Assembly: GCF_023923225.1 (NCBI RefSeq)
Contig: NZ_CP099489.1
Span: forward strand, 4,402,001 to 4,466,000
DNA length: 64,000 nt
Reading direction: 5' to 3'
Origin: Ornithinimicrobium faecis
GTDB lineage: Bacteria > Actinomycetota > Actinomycetes > Actinomycetales > Dermatophilaceae
Below, one piece after another: positions 35,133 through 44,283 of the stretch. A program made the translations under genes and the position numbers. Positions within the stretch are counted from its first letter, which is position 1. Every line of letters begins with the position of its first letter. Below the pieces are notes generated by a model. The model did no database searches and was not told where the DNA came from. It saw only the letters and a program-made list of their open reading frames with translations.

Positions 35133-35872
35133 GCTCTGCCCCGTCGGGTCCGACCACAGGGGCACCCGCACCGCCGGGTCCGGCGCTGATCGCCGAGATT
35201 CGTGCGGCACTCGCCGCGGCCGGCGATCCCGAGCGCGCCGTGGGACAGCAGCGCTACATGAAGTCGTCGATGCCGTTTCGCGGTCTCACCAGCCCCGTTC
35301 TCAAGGCGACTCTGCGACCGATCCTCAGCCATGCGGCATACGACCTTGGCCATCGGACCACCTGGGAGGCGACCGTTCGAGCGCTCTGGGATGGTGCGGC
35401 GTTCCGCGAGGAGCGCCATGCCGCACTGGCAGTGGCCGGACACCGGCGCTATGCGGCGTTCCGCGATGTCAACACGCTCCCGCTGCATCGCGATCTGGCG
35501 CAGACCGGTGCCTGGTGGGACTTCGTGGACGACATCTCGAGTCATCACGTGGCTCCCGTGCTGCTCGCTGATCGAGCTGGGGCGACGCCGGTCGTGCGCG
35601 AGTGGGCAACGGACGATGACCTGTGGGTGCGCCGCGTCGCGATCCTGTCGCAGTTGCCGGCCAAGGCGGAGACGGACACCCGTCTGCTGGCGCAGGCTCT
35701 GGACGCGAACCTGCCGGGGAGCGCGTTCGGATCCGAGTTCTTCATCCGCAAGGCGATCGGGTGGGCGCTGCGTGAGTTCGCCAAGACGGATCCACAGTGG
35801 GTTCGGGACTATGTGGCCGACCGCGAGCTGAGCGCGTTGAGTCGGCGTGAGGCGCTGAAGCACCTGGGCTGA
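35129..35872 (+). CDS. AlkD-like DNA alkylation repair glycosylase
   Basis: A 247-residue HEAT-repeat-like DNA glycosylase. QQRYMKSSMPFRGLT, WWDFVDDISSHHV with its following Asp/Trp region, and the strongly conserved FFIRKAIGWALREFAKTDP identify the AlkD family, which removes alkylated purines without flipping the base. The GTG start overlaps the UvrA2 stop (GTGA, 35129-35132). Coupling of a UvrA-like ATPase with an AlkD glycosylase resembles self-resistance to bulky DNA alkylators (as with the AlkD homologue YtkR2 in yatakemycin producers), though no biosynthetic genes are in view. The N-terminus has a Pro/Ala-rich extension. Confidence 0.9.
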
Positions 35873-36069
35873 TGGCCTGGTGTGGAGTGTGCCCGTCGAT
35901 GGCCATCTTCCCGGTTCGTCGCTCATCGTTGTCGGTGGCGGCTGGCACTGTCGGTGCTCGCTGGCAGGCTGAGTTCTGACGGGAAGGCCACCGAGGGGTA
36001 AGGCCAGAAGGGCAACCGTCGCCGACAGCTCGACGAGCAGGCCGTATCTCCACAGGGCCTGGTTAACCC

Positions 36070-36098
36070 TTGCGGAAATCGAACAGTTGTGCTAATCT
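36070..36098 (+). promoter_or_regulatory. Promoter with degenerate LexA-like box before the DUF222-HNH gene
   Basis: TTGCGG (36070-36075) and TAATCT (36093-36098) are exactly 17 bp apart. Between them TCGAAC-AGTT-GTGCTA (36079-36094) keeps one perfect half of the actinobacterial SOS box TCGAAC-N4-GTTCGA and about half of the other. DUF222-HNH genes are often SOS-controlled in this phylum, so loss of a once functional box is possible. The rest of 35873-36142 shows nothing recognisable. Confidence 0.45.
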
Positions 36099-36142
36099 TG
36101 ATGTAGTTGTTCAAGGTTCGCGATGGAGCGGAAGGGGGCGTG

Positions 36143-38610
36143 ATGGACACCAAGGTTGTGCAGGGGCGGATCTGGGAGAGCCTGCGCCGTCCTCCTGTGG
36201 TGCGGGCCCGTTCGTCGCGTCCTGCAGGACGCAAGGACCCTTCGACCGCCCCCGAGCTCGCGGACGCTACGGAGTCTGTGGAGTTCACGGACTCTCCGGA
36301 GTTCACGGACGCTGCCGGAGTCCCTGCTGAGTTGTGGGTGACCTCCTTTGCCGACCTGATCGCACCGCCGGCCAAGCCCACTTCCGAGGAGCCCACCGGC
36401 CAGGATTCGAGCGGCCAGGAACGAGCATCTGACACTGTCACGCGGCTGGGCTCGGTCTTGACCGAGTTGGGTCTGGACGCACCGATGGTCGAGTCCCTCA
36501 CCGACCTCGCCGAAGCGTGCGCGACGGTGGCCACTGTTGATGAGCAGCCCTCCGTCATCGCCCGGGGTCAGGCACTGTTGGGCAGCATCGAAACTCTCAC
36601 GGCGACCGCTGGCCACCTGGACACGGTCCTGCTCACCGCCACAAGGGAGCTGACGGCCGTCCATGGTCAGGTGCTTCTCCTTGACAAGGGTGGCACCACC
36701 CCCGACGACCTCACCGCCACACAGCGCGAAAGTGGCGTGCCTGGGCCAAGCGCGTGACCCGCAAAGAACTCGGCGCCGCGACCGGTTGGGGACCTGGGGA
36801 GGTCTCTGACCTCGTGGCGTTCGCGAACCTGCCCACCGCGGTCACCGCCCCCGTCACCCACTCCCTGGTCACCGGGGAGTCCACCTGGCGGTTGGTGCGC
36901 CGTTTCCAACGGGCCTGCTCCACGTTGACCACGGAAGATGCTGCTGCGGTCGCCAACGGCCTGTTCGGCGACGACCCGGCCGCGTCCGTGTCTGAGCGGC
37001 TCGACTCTGCCGGTGAGTTCGCCGGCGGGCCCTGGCACCACCGCGAGTTCTACCGGGCCCTGGACCGTGAAGTGCACAAGATCAAGGGCCGTGACCCCGA
37101 GTCGACGAAGAAGACCCGGGAAGACTCTCTCGCGGCCAACGACACCAGGGTGATGATCGAGGACAACGGCACCGCACAGGTGATGATCGGGTGCACCGCC
37201 ACCCAAGGCGCCGCCATCGCTGACCGGATCGACAAAGCAGCCCGCGCCGCCCGCAAAGCCGGCGACACACGCACCCTGACCCAGCTACGCACCGCCACCA
37301 GCATCGCGTTGTTGTTACACGGCACGGCGGACCTGGCCGGGCTCCCCGACGACCCAGCACTGATCACGGTCGAGCAGTCCGAACAACTCACCAAACTCCT
37401 GTATGGCCTGCCAGCTGCGCAGCTCAACGTCATCGTCCCGCTCAACACCCTCATCGGCACCACCCCCGACGGCCTGACCCCCACAGGGTCTAGCCCCGAC
37501 ACGAGTGTCGATGCCGAAGGGAACCCCATCCCCGCAGCCTTCGCCGCCGCTGGTGCTACCCCTGGCCAGTCAGGCACCCGACCCTCGGGCACCGGCGGCG
37601 TCAACTCCTGCACCTGTGAATGCACCTGCGGCGCCGCCCCTGACACCAGAGAAACCGCCGCTGGACCAGCTGAGCAAGCACCAGGGGACGGTCCGAGGGG
37701 ACAAGACTGCCCCGACCCCGCCTCCACAGGACAAGACTGCCCACCAACCCAGCCACCAACTCCCGGTGAGCCGGATGGTGAGGTCGGTGTCGGCGAAGTG
37801 ATCGGCAAGCACAGTGTGTTCCTGACCCCGGATGAGGTCCGCACCCTCGCGCTCACACCTGGGTCGACGATGTACCGGCTCCTGACCGACCCCGCCACCG
37901 GGGTCCTGGTGGAACGCTCCATCAAGGCCTACCCGTTCGACGCGGGGATGCGCGCTCACATCATCGCCGCAGACGTTTTCTGCCGCATGCCCGGCTGTCT
38001 CAAACCAGCGTCGATCGCGCAGATTGATCACGTCCAGGAACACGGCACCCCCGGCGGACACACCTGCATCGCCAACGGACAACCCCTCGACACCCCCGAT
38101 CATGATCTGAAGACCAAGAAACTCTGGGACGCGGTCATCCACGCCAACAGGGACGTCACCTGGACCACCCTGCTCGGGCGGATCTACACCACCAAAGCCC
38201 ACGACTACCGCCAATACACCAAGCTGCTCACCGCAGCCACCACGCAAGTCGACGAAGCCATCGCCACAGGCACCGACCCTGCCGCTGCAGTCGACGCCGC
38301 CGTCTACCAGGCGTTGTCCTACCGTCCCGCCGGAGCCAAACTCGAAGCCGAGGATGACGACGACTTCAGCGAACTGTTCACCGGCTGGCACTCCGTGACG
38401 TTGACTCACACTCCTGAGAGTGGGCGCCGGACCTACCACCCCGCCCCCGACGCCATGCGCGCCGAGACACAACGCCACCACGACACCGACGACCGAGTCA
38501 CCCACGACCAGCAGGACACCGAGGACGACCAGGCCACCGGGGACGACGAGCAGGTGGACGACTCACCCACCGCCTGGCCCCAAGACCCGGACTCCCCGCC
38601 ACCCTTCTAA
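36143..38610 (+). pseudogene. DUF222/HNH endonuclease-signature gene, split by a one-base frameshift
   Basis: An 822-residue DUF222 protein would be encoded, but it is in two frames. Frame 1 (36143-36757) ends soon after LTATQRE; the continuation (from GTG 36754) begins TRKELGAATGWG. Adding one A to the run at 36729-36731 restores an unbroken reading (QREKWRAWAKRVTRKEL), so a deletion in a short A run is responsible, either in the genome or in the sequence. The C-terminal part has a C-x4-C and an IDHVQEH-type HNH module (near 37980-38120) and a Cys-rich insert (CTCECTCG). DUF222-HNH proteins are repeated actinobacterial elements of unknown role. It starts at ATG 36143 after GGAAGGGGG. Confidence 0.85.
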
Positions 38611-38691
38611 GACCTCGAGCACGGCGCGCAGCAGGTCGGCCCGCAATCCGGCTGCACGGACGGACTGCCTGACCGGTCCCGCTCTGGCACA

Positions 38692-39816
38692 GTGAGTGAC
38701 GTGACGCCGACCGACGACAAGCCCGGAGCGGGCGGTGATAACGACCAGCAGTCCCACGACCTGGTCCGCGAGGCCGCCGCACAGTTGTATGCCGGTGCTC
38801 TCAGCGACTTCATCCCCCTCCGAACGAACATGGTGAAGACCGCCAAGGCGGACGGGCAGAAGGACGCTGCCAAGGAGATCGGGACCCTGCGCAAGCCGAG
38901 CGTCGCAGCATGGGCGCTCAACCAACTGGTGCACAACGGCGCCACAGTGATTAAGAGGCTGGCCGATCTTGGCGCACGCCTCCGGCGGGCGACCGCGCAG
39001 CTGGATGCCCCGGCGATCGCGGCGCTGAGAGGAGAGCGAGACACGGTCCTGGCCGACCTGGTGGCTGCGGCCGCTGAGGCCTCAATCGAGTCAGGACAGA
39101 AACTCAGCAGTGCTGTCGAGTCAGAGGTGCGCAACACCGGCATCGCCGCGCTCGCAGATGAGGCAGCGGAGACGGTCCTCACGTCGGGGACACTGACCCG
39201 TGCGCTGAGTTACTCCGGGTTCGGTGAGGTCGATCTCTCAGAGGCTGCGGCGACGACCAGCACCGGTGTGGTGCTGACCTCGATCCGCGGAGGCCGGGCC
39301 GCGGGTCAAGCAGCCGGGCCGGACGACACCGCCGCCGAGGCAGCTGACGAGATCGACGACGACGGGACCCACGAGGAGGAATCCGCCGATAACGGAACCG
39401 GCGAGGAGGAGACCGCCGACAACGGAGCCGGCGAGGAGGAGACCGCCGACAACGGAGCCGGCGAGGAGGAGACCGCTGACGACGGAGCCGAGGAAGGGGC
39501 AGCAGCCCTGGCCGAGGCCGCTGCGGCCGCGGAACACGAGCAGCGACTGGCACAGGCGGAAGAGGCCCTGGCCACTGCAGAGCGGGAGATTGGCCGCCGT
39601 CGCTCCGCGGTCGATGCCGCGCGAAACCGCACCGAAGCCACCCGGCAACGCATCCAGAAGCTCAAGGACCAGTTGGAGCGCGCCCAGGCCGACGATGACG
39701 AGGCGCTCGAGAAGCTCACGGCGGCCGTCAGCGCGGCCAAGCAAGCCGCCACCGACCTCGAAACAGCCAGAGAGCACCTCTCGGGCCTGCAAGACCAAGG
39801 GCACGAACAGAAGTAG
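38692..39816 (+). CDS. Conserved actinobacterial coiled-coil protein of unknown function
   Basis: A 374-residue protein of a widespread but uncharacterised actinobacterial family recognisable by its start: AAQLYAGALSDFIPLRTNMV, then KEIGTLRKPSVAAWALNQLV. The middle has an acidic tandem repeat of ten residues (EEETADNGAG), the last 110 residues are a long charged coiled coil (HEQRLAQAEEALATAEREIG to HLSGLQDQ). No catalytic motif is visible. A role in DNA binding or scaffolding is only a guess. The GTG at 38692 is the first in-frame start; other starts just downstream (GTG 38701) are possible. Confidence 0.7.
   Translation: MSDVTPTDDKPGAGGDNDQQSHDLVREAAAQLYAGALSDFIPLRTNMVKTAKADGQKDAAKEIGTLRKPSVAAWALNQLVHNGATVIKRLADLGARLRRATAQLDAPAIAALRGERDTVLADLVAAAAEASIESGQKLSSAVESEVRNTGIAALADEAAETVLTSGTLTRALSYSGFGEVDLSEAAATTSTGVVLTSIRGGRAAGQAAGPDDTAAEAADEIDDDGTHEEESADNGTGEEETADNGAGEEETADNGAGEEETADDGAEEGAAALAEAAAAAEHEQRLAQAEEALATAEREIGRRRSAVDAARNRTEATRQRIQKLKDQLERAQADDDEALEKLTAAVSAAKQAATDLETAREHLSGLQDQGHEQK
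39373..39492 (+). repeat. Four 30-bp coding tandem repeats
   Basis: Units 39373-39402, 39403-39432, 39433-39462 and 39463-39492 encode ten-residue acidic repeats (EEETADNGAG and variants). The middle two are identical, indicating recent expansion in frame. Confidence 0.8.
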
Positions 39817-39818
39817 CG

Positions 39819-39866
39819 CGCTGCGCTCACAAGGAGTAGTGACGCTGCGCTCACAAGGAGTAGTGG
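39819..39866. repeat. Two 24-bp direct repeats after the coiled-coil gene
   Basis: Units 39819-39842 and 39843-39866 differ only at the last base; each contains CTGCGCTCACAAGGAGTAGT. The first unit begins 3 bp after the stop codon at 39816. No promoter or gene is recognised in them. Confidence 0.75.
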
Positions 39867-39877
39867 CCCTGCGCTAA

Positions 39878-39904
39878 AAGCACGACGCGCCACACGCCGT
39901 GCTT
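39878..39904 (+). terminator. Possible terminator hairpin
   Basis: AAGCACG (39878-39884) and CGTGCTT (39898-39904) form a 7-bp stem with a 13-base loop, between the coiled-coil gene and the phosphotransferase. Weak, with only GTT after it. Confidence 0.4.
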
Positions 39905-39918
39905 GTTAGCGTGGCGAG

Positions 39919-40781
39919 GTGCCTCTCCTCACCCGCGATCCACGGCTCTCGGCCCGGCAGGCTGAACTCCTCGAGAGCTGGCTCCCCGGGGCCGTCACGG
40001 TGCGCGACCACTCCTGGGAGCTCGCTGCCCGGGCGGTGCTCGAGGTGACTTGGTCCGGAGAGCCCTTCATCATCAAGGCAGGCTCCGGGAACGACCACCA
40101 CATGGAACGCGAGATCATCGCGCACGACCAATGGCTCACCCCATGGACCAGCATCGGCCGCACACCGGTGGCGGTCCACAAGAATGCCGGCGCGCGCCTG
40201 CTGGTCACGAAGTACCTGCCCGGTGAACTGGTCCTCGGCACGAAGCACGCGGACAACCCCAGGACATACCAGCAGGCAGGCGAACTGCTCAGCCAGTTCC
40301 ATGCGCAACTGTCAGTCCGCGACCCCGATGACGAGGCCCGCCAGAACGCCCGGTCGATCAAGTGGCTGGACGGCTCCCACGCATCACCCCGGTGACCGAG
40401 GCCGCCCTGCGCGCTGAGATCGCATCGTGGCCGACCCCGCCAACCACGCTGGTCCCCACCCACGGCGACTGGCAACCACGGAACTGGCTGATCCACGAGG
40501 GGCAGGTCTCGATCATCGACCTGGGCCGTGCCGGACTGCGCCCCGCGATGACTGACCTCGCGCGACTGGCCGCCCAGAACTTCGCGCGCGACCCGAGCCT
40601 GGAGTCGGCCTTCTTCCGCGGTTATGGGACGGACCCCCGAGAGCCTGCGGCCTGGCACCGCGTGCGGATCCGCGAAGCCATCGGCACGGCCGTGTGGGCG
40701 CACCAGGTGGGCGACGAAGCCTTCGAGGCCCAGGGCCACGAGATGATCGCGGCAGCCCTCGCTGACCCTCGGGGCCACTGA
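39919..40781 (+). pseudogene. Aminoglycoside-phosphotransferase-fold kinase, split by a one-base frameshift
   Basis: The N-terminal lobe (39919-40395: FIIKAG ATP lysine, LVTKYLPGELV hinge) and the C-terminal lobe (from about 40375 to 40781: VPTHGDWQPRNWLIH catalytic loop and IIDLGRAGLRP, the DFG equivalent) are in different frames. Frame 1 stops at 40395 after WLDGSHASPR; the second frame joins near RITPVTEAALRAEI. One added base around 40377-40383, for example a C after CCCAC, restores a single 287-residue kinase. All catalytic residues are otherwise kept, so the lesion is recent or a sequencing error. TAGCGT lies 6 nt before the GTG start. Confidence 0.85.
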
Positions 40782-40925
40782 CCCTTGGGACGACCGACCC
40801 TCGAGACGACCACCCCCCTAGACAACTGACCCCGAGACGGCTGACCCCGAGACGGCTGCCCGCTAACCGGCGGGGAGTCTTGACTGCGCTTGGTGCCGCT
40901 AGCCGCATGACTCAGGATGAGGACC

Positions 40926-41741
40926 ATGACCGAGCGCACCGCCCCTGCCGCACACATCACCTGTCGGATCGATGGGCCCGTCGCCCGCGTCAGCCTGAAC
41001 CGTCCGGACAAGCTCAACGCCCTCACCCTGGACATGCTGGACGCGCTCGCACGCACGGCGCACGAGTTGCGAGCGGACCGAGACGTCCGCGCCGTCATCC
41101 TCCAAGGCGAGGGTGAATCATTTTGTGCCGGACTGGATTTCGCCAGCACTCTCGCAGACCGCCCCGGCCTGACCAGAGCTTTTCTGCCGCGACCGTGGCG
41201 GGGAACGAACACCTTCCAGGAAGCCGGCTATGGCTTTCGCCGACTGCCCGTCCCGGTGATCGCAGCCGTGCACGGCAACTGCCTGGGCGGCGGCCTGCAG
41301 ATCGCCCTCGGCGCCGACTTCCGCTTCACCACCCCGGACGCCCGCTGGTCCGTGCTGGAGGGCAAGTGGGGCCTCATCCCGGACATGTCGGGCATCCGCA
41401 CCCTGGCCGACCAGATCGGCATGGCCCAGGCCAAACGACTCACGATGACCGCCGAAATCATCGACGGCACCGAGGCAGACCGGCTGGGCCTGGCCATCGT
41501 GACGGCAGACCCGGCAGCGGCTGCTGACGAGCTGGCCGCCAGCCTGCTGACGCGCTCTCCCGACGCACTCGCCGCCGCCAAACGACTCTTCGAGGGCAGC
41601 TGGAACGCCTCGGCCCGGACGACCTTCGGGCGGGAGCGCCGCGAGCAGCTGCGCCTGCTGCTGACCCCGAACACCGCCAGGGCCCGCAAGGCCGCCTTCG
41701 GTCGCGAACACGCCGAGTTCCTAAACCGCGCGCGCCACTAG
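40926..41741 (+). CDS. Crotonase (enoyl-CoA hydratase/isomerase) family protein
   Basis: A 271-residue crotonase. The oxyanion-hole segments are GEGESFCAGLDFAS and HGNCLGGGLQIALGADFRF; the catalytic-loop region reads LEGKWGLIPDMSGIRTLADQIG. The usual second glutamate of hydratases is replaced here by a stretch with Asp, as in some isomerase or dehydratase members, so the exact reaction is open. AGGA lies 8 bp before ATG 40926. No other fatty-acid genes adjoin it. Confidence 0.88.
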   Translation: MTERTAPAAHITCRIDGPVARVSLNRPDKLNALTLDMLDALARTAHELRADRDVRAVILQGEGESFCAGLDFASTLADRPGLTRAFLPRPWRGTNTFQEAGYGFRRLPVPVIAAVHGNCLGGGLQIALGADFRFTTPDARWSVLEGKWGLIPDMSGIRTLADQIGMAQAKRLTMTAEIIDGTEADRLGLAIVTADPAAAADELAASLLTRSPDALAAAKRLFEGSWNASARTTFGRERREQLRLLLTPNTARARKAAFGREHAEFLNRARH

Positions 41742-41764
41742 CCTCCCTGAGCGAGGATGGAGGG

Positions 41765-42805
41765 GTGAAGCTCCTCATCTTTGGTGGCAGCGTCTTCCTC
41801 TCCAAAACCGTCGCAGAGGTGGCCCTCGCCCGCGGGCACAAGGTCGTGTGTCTCTCCCGCGGCGACAGCGGCGCTCCGCCCAAGGGCGCCCACCACATCG
41901 TGGCCGACCGGTCGGAGGAGACCGACCCACAGGCAGGCACCTGGACCGGACTCGCCTCTCATGACTGGGACGCGGTCATCGACGTTGCGCGTACCCCGTC
42001 GTGGGTGGACACCGCCCTGACCGCGCTCAAGGGCAGGGTCAAGCACTGGGTCTTCGTCTCGACCATCAGCGTCTACTCCGATGTCTCCGCCCCCGGCGGC
42101 ACGCCGGAGAACACCCCCACCCATGACCCTGCCGACGGTGACCTGGACGACAGCACCGACCCCACGGCATACGGCCGCAACAAGATCGCCTGCGAGCAGG
42201 CCGTCCAGCGCGAGACGGACGGTCACTGCCTTATCGCCAGGCCCGGTCTGATCGGTGGGCCGGGTGATCCGAGTGGGCGTTACACCTACTGGCCCGAGCG
42301 GCTCTCGCGCGGCGGCAAGGTGCTGGTCCCGGAGCCGGATGACGCCCCAACGCAGGTCATCGATGTGCGTGATCTTGCCGAGTGGTTGGTGACGGCCGCC
42401 GAGCAGGAGATGACAGGGACCTTCGACGCGGTGCCGCCGTCGGTGCCCTTCCACGAGTTCCTCGCCGAGACGACCGAGGGGGTGTCTCGGGTGCGCCACC
42501 CGGGCCGGGAGGAGACTCCTCCGCTGCGGCTCGTCTGGGCCGACCCGGAGTCACTGCTGGCCCTGGATGTGCGCCCCTGGGCGGGTGCCCGCTCGCTGCC
42601 GCTGTGGCTCCCAGACCCGGAGTATGCCGGCATGCGGGATCGGGATGTCAGCTCCACCCTGGCAGCGGGGCTGGCTCCGCGACCACTCGCCGACACGGCC
42701 GAGGCGACGCTGCAGTGGCTGGCGAACGGATCAGGCGCCCGGAAGTCCGGGCTGACCTGGCACGAGGAGCAAGACGTCATCTCCTCGCTGAACGACCCTG
42801 CCTGA
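41765..42805 (+). CDS. NAD-dependent epimerase/dehydratase-like SDR protein
   Basis: A 346-residue extended short-chain reductase. The N-terminal nucleotide site is LLIFGGSVFLSKTVAEVAL, and the catalytic Tyr/Lys is in TAYGRNKIACEQAV, preceded by WVFVSTISVYSD. The third Gly of the usual GGTxFLG motif is Ser here, a conservative change. Related proteins act on nucleotide sugars or as isoflavone-reductase-like enzymes; the substrate is not clear. GTG 41765 is the start; GAGGAT lies 6 nt before it. Confidence 0.85.
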   Translation: MKLLIFGGSVFLSKTVAEVALARGHKVVCLSRGDSGAPPKGAHHIVADRSEETDPQAGTWTGLASHDWDAVIDVARTPSWVDTALTALKGRVKHWVFVSTISVYSDVSAPGGTPENTPTHDPADGDLDDSTDPTAYGRNKIACEQAVQRETDGHCLIARPGLIGGPGDPSGRYTYWPERLSRGGKVLVPEPDDAPTQVIDVRDLAEWLVTAAEQEMTGTFDAVPPSVPFHEFLAETTEGVSRVRHPGREETPPLRLVWADPESLLALDVRPWAGARSLPLWLPDPEYAGMRDRDVSSTLAAGLAPRPLADTAEATLQWLANGSGARKSGLTWHEEQDVISSLNDPA

Positions 42806-42810
42806 GATGG

Positions 42811-43620
42811 TCAGCCCGGCGTGACCTCGTCGCCCACGTGCAGGGCGCCGGACCCCAGGGGGACCAGGCGGGTGCCAAACCAGGTCTTGCCGTCCCACTT
42901 GCGGTGCCTGGACAGCGTTGCGATCGGTTCCTTGCCGGTGGTGAGCGTGTCGGGGTCGATCTGCGTCATCACGCAGCGGTCGCAGGTCTCGGCGGTGCGG
43001 AACTCGACGCCGCCGATGCGCACGGTCGCCCAGTCGTCCTCAGCAAACGGTTCGCCGCCGTCGATCACCACATTGGGCCGGAACCGGGTCATGCTCTTGC
43101 CCGGATCCTCCTGCGCCCAGGGCTCGCCGATCCACTCGCGCAACTGCTCCAGGGAACGCTCCGTGGTCATCAGCAGGGGCCCGGCATCAGCCAGCGAGAG
43201 CACGTCCCCGTCCTGACCGCCGTGGGCTCCGGAGACGCGGCGCACGCTCGGGTCCTCCTGCCACACCAGGCGCAGGGGACGCCCCACCCGCTCCTGGATC
43301 CACCAGTTGACGTCCTCGTCGGCTGGGTTGGCGAAGCCCTGCCGGGCGTGGCTGACCGGCACCGGGCCGAGCCCCAACGGCGTTTCCACCGGGATGCTGT
43401 CACCGTCGCGGGCGTGGAGGCGGATCGTGTCCTCGTCGATGACCTCGGCGCGCAGCCCGAGCAGGGCGTGCTCCTCGCGGGCCGTCACCTTTTCACCGGC
43501 CTCGTCGACCAACCCCCAGCGTCGGTCACCCGCGAGGCCCCACGGCTCGACCTCGGCCGTGTCCACGGAGTCGCCTGCGAGCGACTTGACCGGATAGATG
43601 CGCAGGTCAGTGACGCGCAT
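42811..43620 (-). CDS. MOSC-domain molybdenum-cofactor protein (mARC/YcbX-like)
   Basis: A 269-residue protein with an N-terminal beta-barrel MOSC_N domain (LRIYPVKSLAGDSVDTAEVE; GDRRWGLVDE) and a C-terminal MOSC domain (MTRFRPNVVIDGGEPFAEDDW; TCDRCVMTQIDPDT, the Cys that binds Mo in mARC/YcbX enzymes). The family reduces N-hydroxylated compounds using a redox partner, which is missing here since the protein lacks the YcbX ferredoxin domain. The start ATG 43618-43620 is where family homology begins. MoaA and Mog genes for the cofactor lie 19 kb away in the same window. Confidence 0.88.
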   Translation of the reverse strand: MRVTDLRIYPVKSLAGDSVDTAEVEPWGLAGDRRWGLVDEAGEKVTAREEHALLGLRAEVIDEDTIRLHARDGDSIPVETPLGLGPVPVSHARQGFANPADEDVNWWIQERVGRPLRLVWQEDPSVRRVSGAHGGQDGDVLSLADAGPLLMTTERSLEQLREWIGEPWAQEDPGKSMTRFRPNVVIDGGEPFAEDDWATVRIGGVEFRTAETCDRCVMTQIDPDTLTTGKEPIATLSRHRKWDGKTWFGTRLVPLGSGALHVGDEVTPG

Positions 43621-43627
43621 GATCAGG

Positions 43628-44131
43628 TCAGGCGGTCGCGGACGTGCTGGGCAGGGCCGCCTCGATGGCGGCGACGACCTCGTCGGAGGTCGGCTCGGTC
43701 CGGGAGCGGAAGCGGGCCGTGGGCTCGCCGTCAGCGCTGACGACCCACTTCTCGAAGTTCCAGCCGACGTCACCGGCCTCGCCGGAGGCGTCCTCGACCT
43801 GGGTCAGCTCGTCGAAGAGCGGGTGGCGCCCCTCCCCGTTGACCTCGACCTTGTCCATCATCGGGAAGGTGACGCCATAGGTCGCCGCGCAGAACTGGGC
43901 GATCTCCTCGTTGGTGCCCGGCTCCTGCCCGCCAAACTGGTTGCAGGGGAACCCGATGACGGTCAGCCCACGCTCGGCATACTGCTCCTGCAGTTGCTCC
44001 AGGCCGCCGTACTGCGGGGTCATGCCGCACTTGGACGCGACGTTGACCAGCAGGAGTGCGCGGCCGGCGTGCTCGCCGAGGGTGGTCGGTTGCCCGTCCA
44101 GGGAGGTCAGGGGAATGTCATAGAGGCTCAC
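43628..44131 (-). CDS. Glutathione peroxidase-family thiol peroxidase
   Basis: A 167-residue peroxidase. The catalytic Cys is in NVASKCGMTPQYGGLEQL, the conserved Gln in FPCNQFGGQEPG and the Trp in DVGWNFEKWVV, giving the complete tetrad. Bacterial members use thioredoxin or mycothiol-type thiols rather than glutathione. The start is GTG 44129-44131, since conserved residues begin at SLYDIPLTSLDG; an upstream ATG at 44185 would add 18 unrelated residues. It lies 7 bp upstream of the MOSC gene on the same strand, a probable operon. Confidence 0.88.
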   Translation of the reverse strand: MSLYDIPLTSLDGQPTTLGEHAGRALLLVNVASKCGMTPQYGGLEQLQEQYAERGLTVIGFPCNQFGGQEPGTNEEIAQFCAATYGVTFPMMDKVEVNGEGRHPLFDELTQVEDASGEAGDVGWNFEKWVVSADGEPTARFRSRTEPTSDEVVAAIEAALPSTSATA

Positions 44132-44187
44132 CCGATCACGATACGTCGCGGTGTGGCTGGGACCGCGACGGAGGCCGTATGCCATGG

Positions 44188-44271
44188 CTACTCCCCCAGG
44201 ACCCGGTCCAGATAGTCGTTGGCGAAGGTGCGCTCGGGGTCGAGGCGGTGGGTGACGAAATCGGGTTTCCC
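44188..44271 (-). pseudogene. C-terminal remnant of a sugar-lactone (D-arabinono-1,4-lactone) oxidase
   Basis: Before TAG at 44188-44190 the minus strand reads 27 residues, GKPDFVTHRLDPERTFANDY then LDRVLGE, which is the C-terminal signature of FAD-dependent aldonolactone and alditol oxidases (LDP-x3-F-x-N-x-YL-x-RVLG). Nothing of the flavin-binding domain precedes it: further upstream on the same strand is the antisense of the methyltransferase gene. It is a gene remnant left at a deletion or insertion junction near 44275. Confidence 0.7.
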
Positions 44272-44283
44272 CTGAGGCGGCGT

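Noticed and set aside
36143..38610. Programmed frameshifting in the DUF222-HNH gene
   Set aside because: The A run is only three bases and no slippery heptamer or downstream pseudoknot is evident; a simple deletion or sequencing error explains it better.
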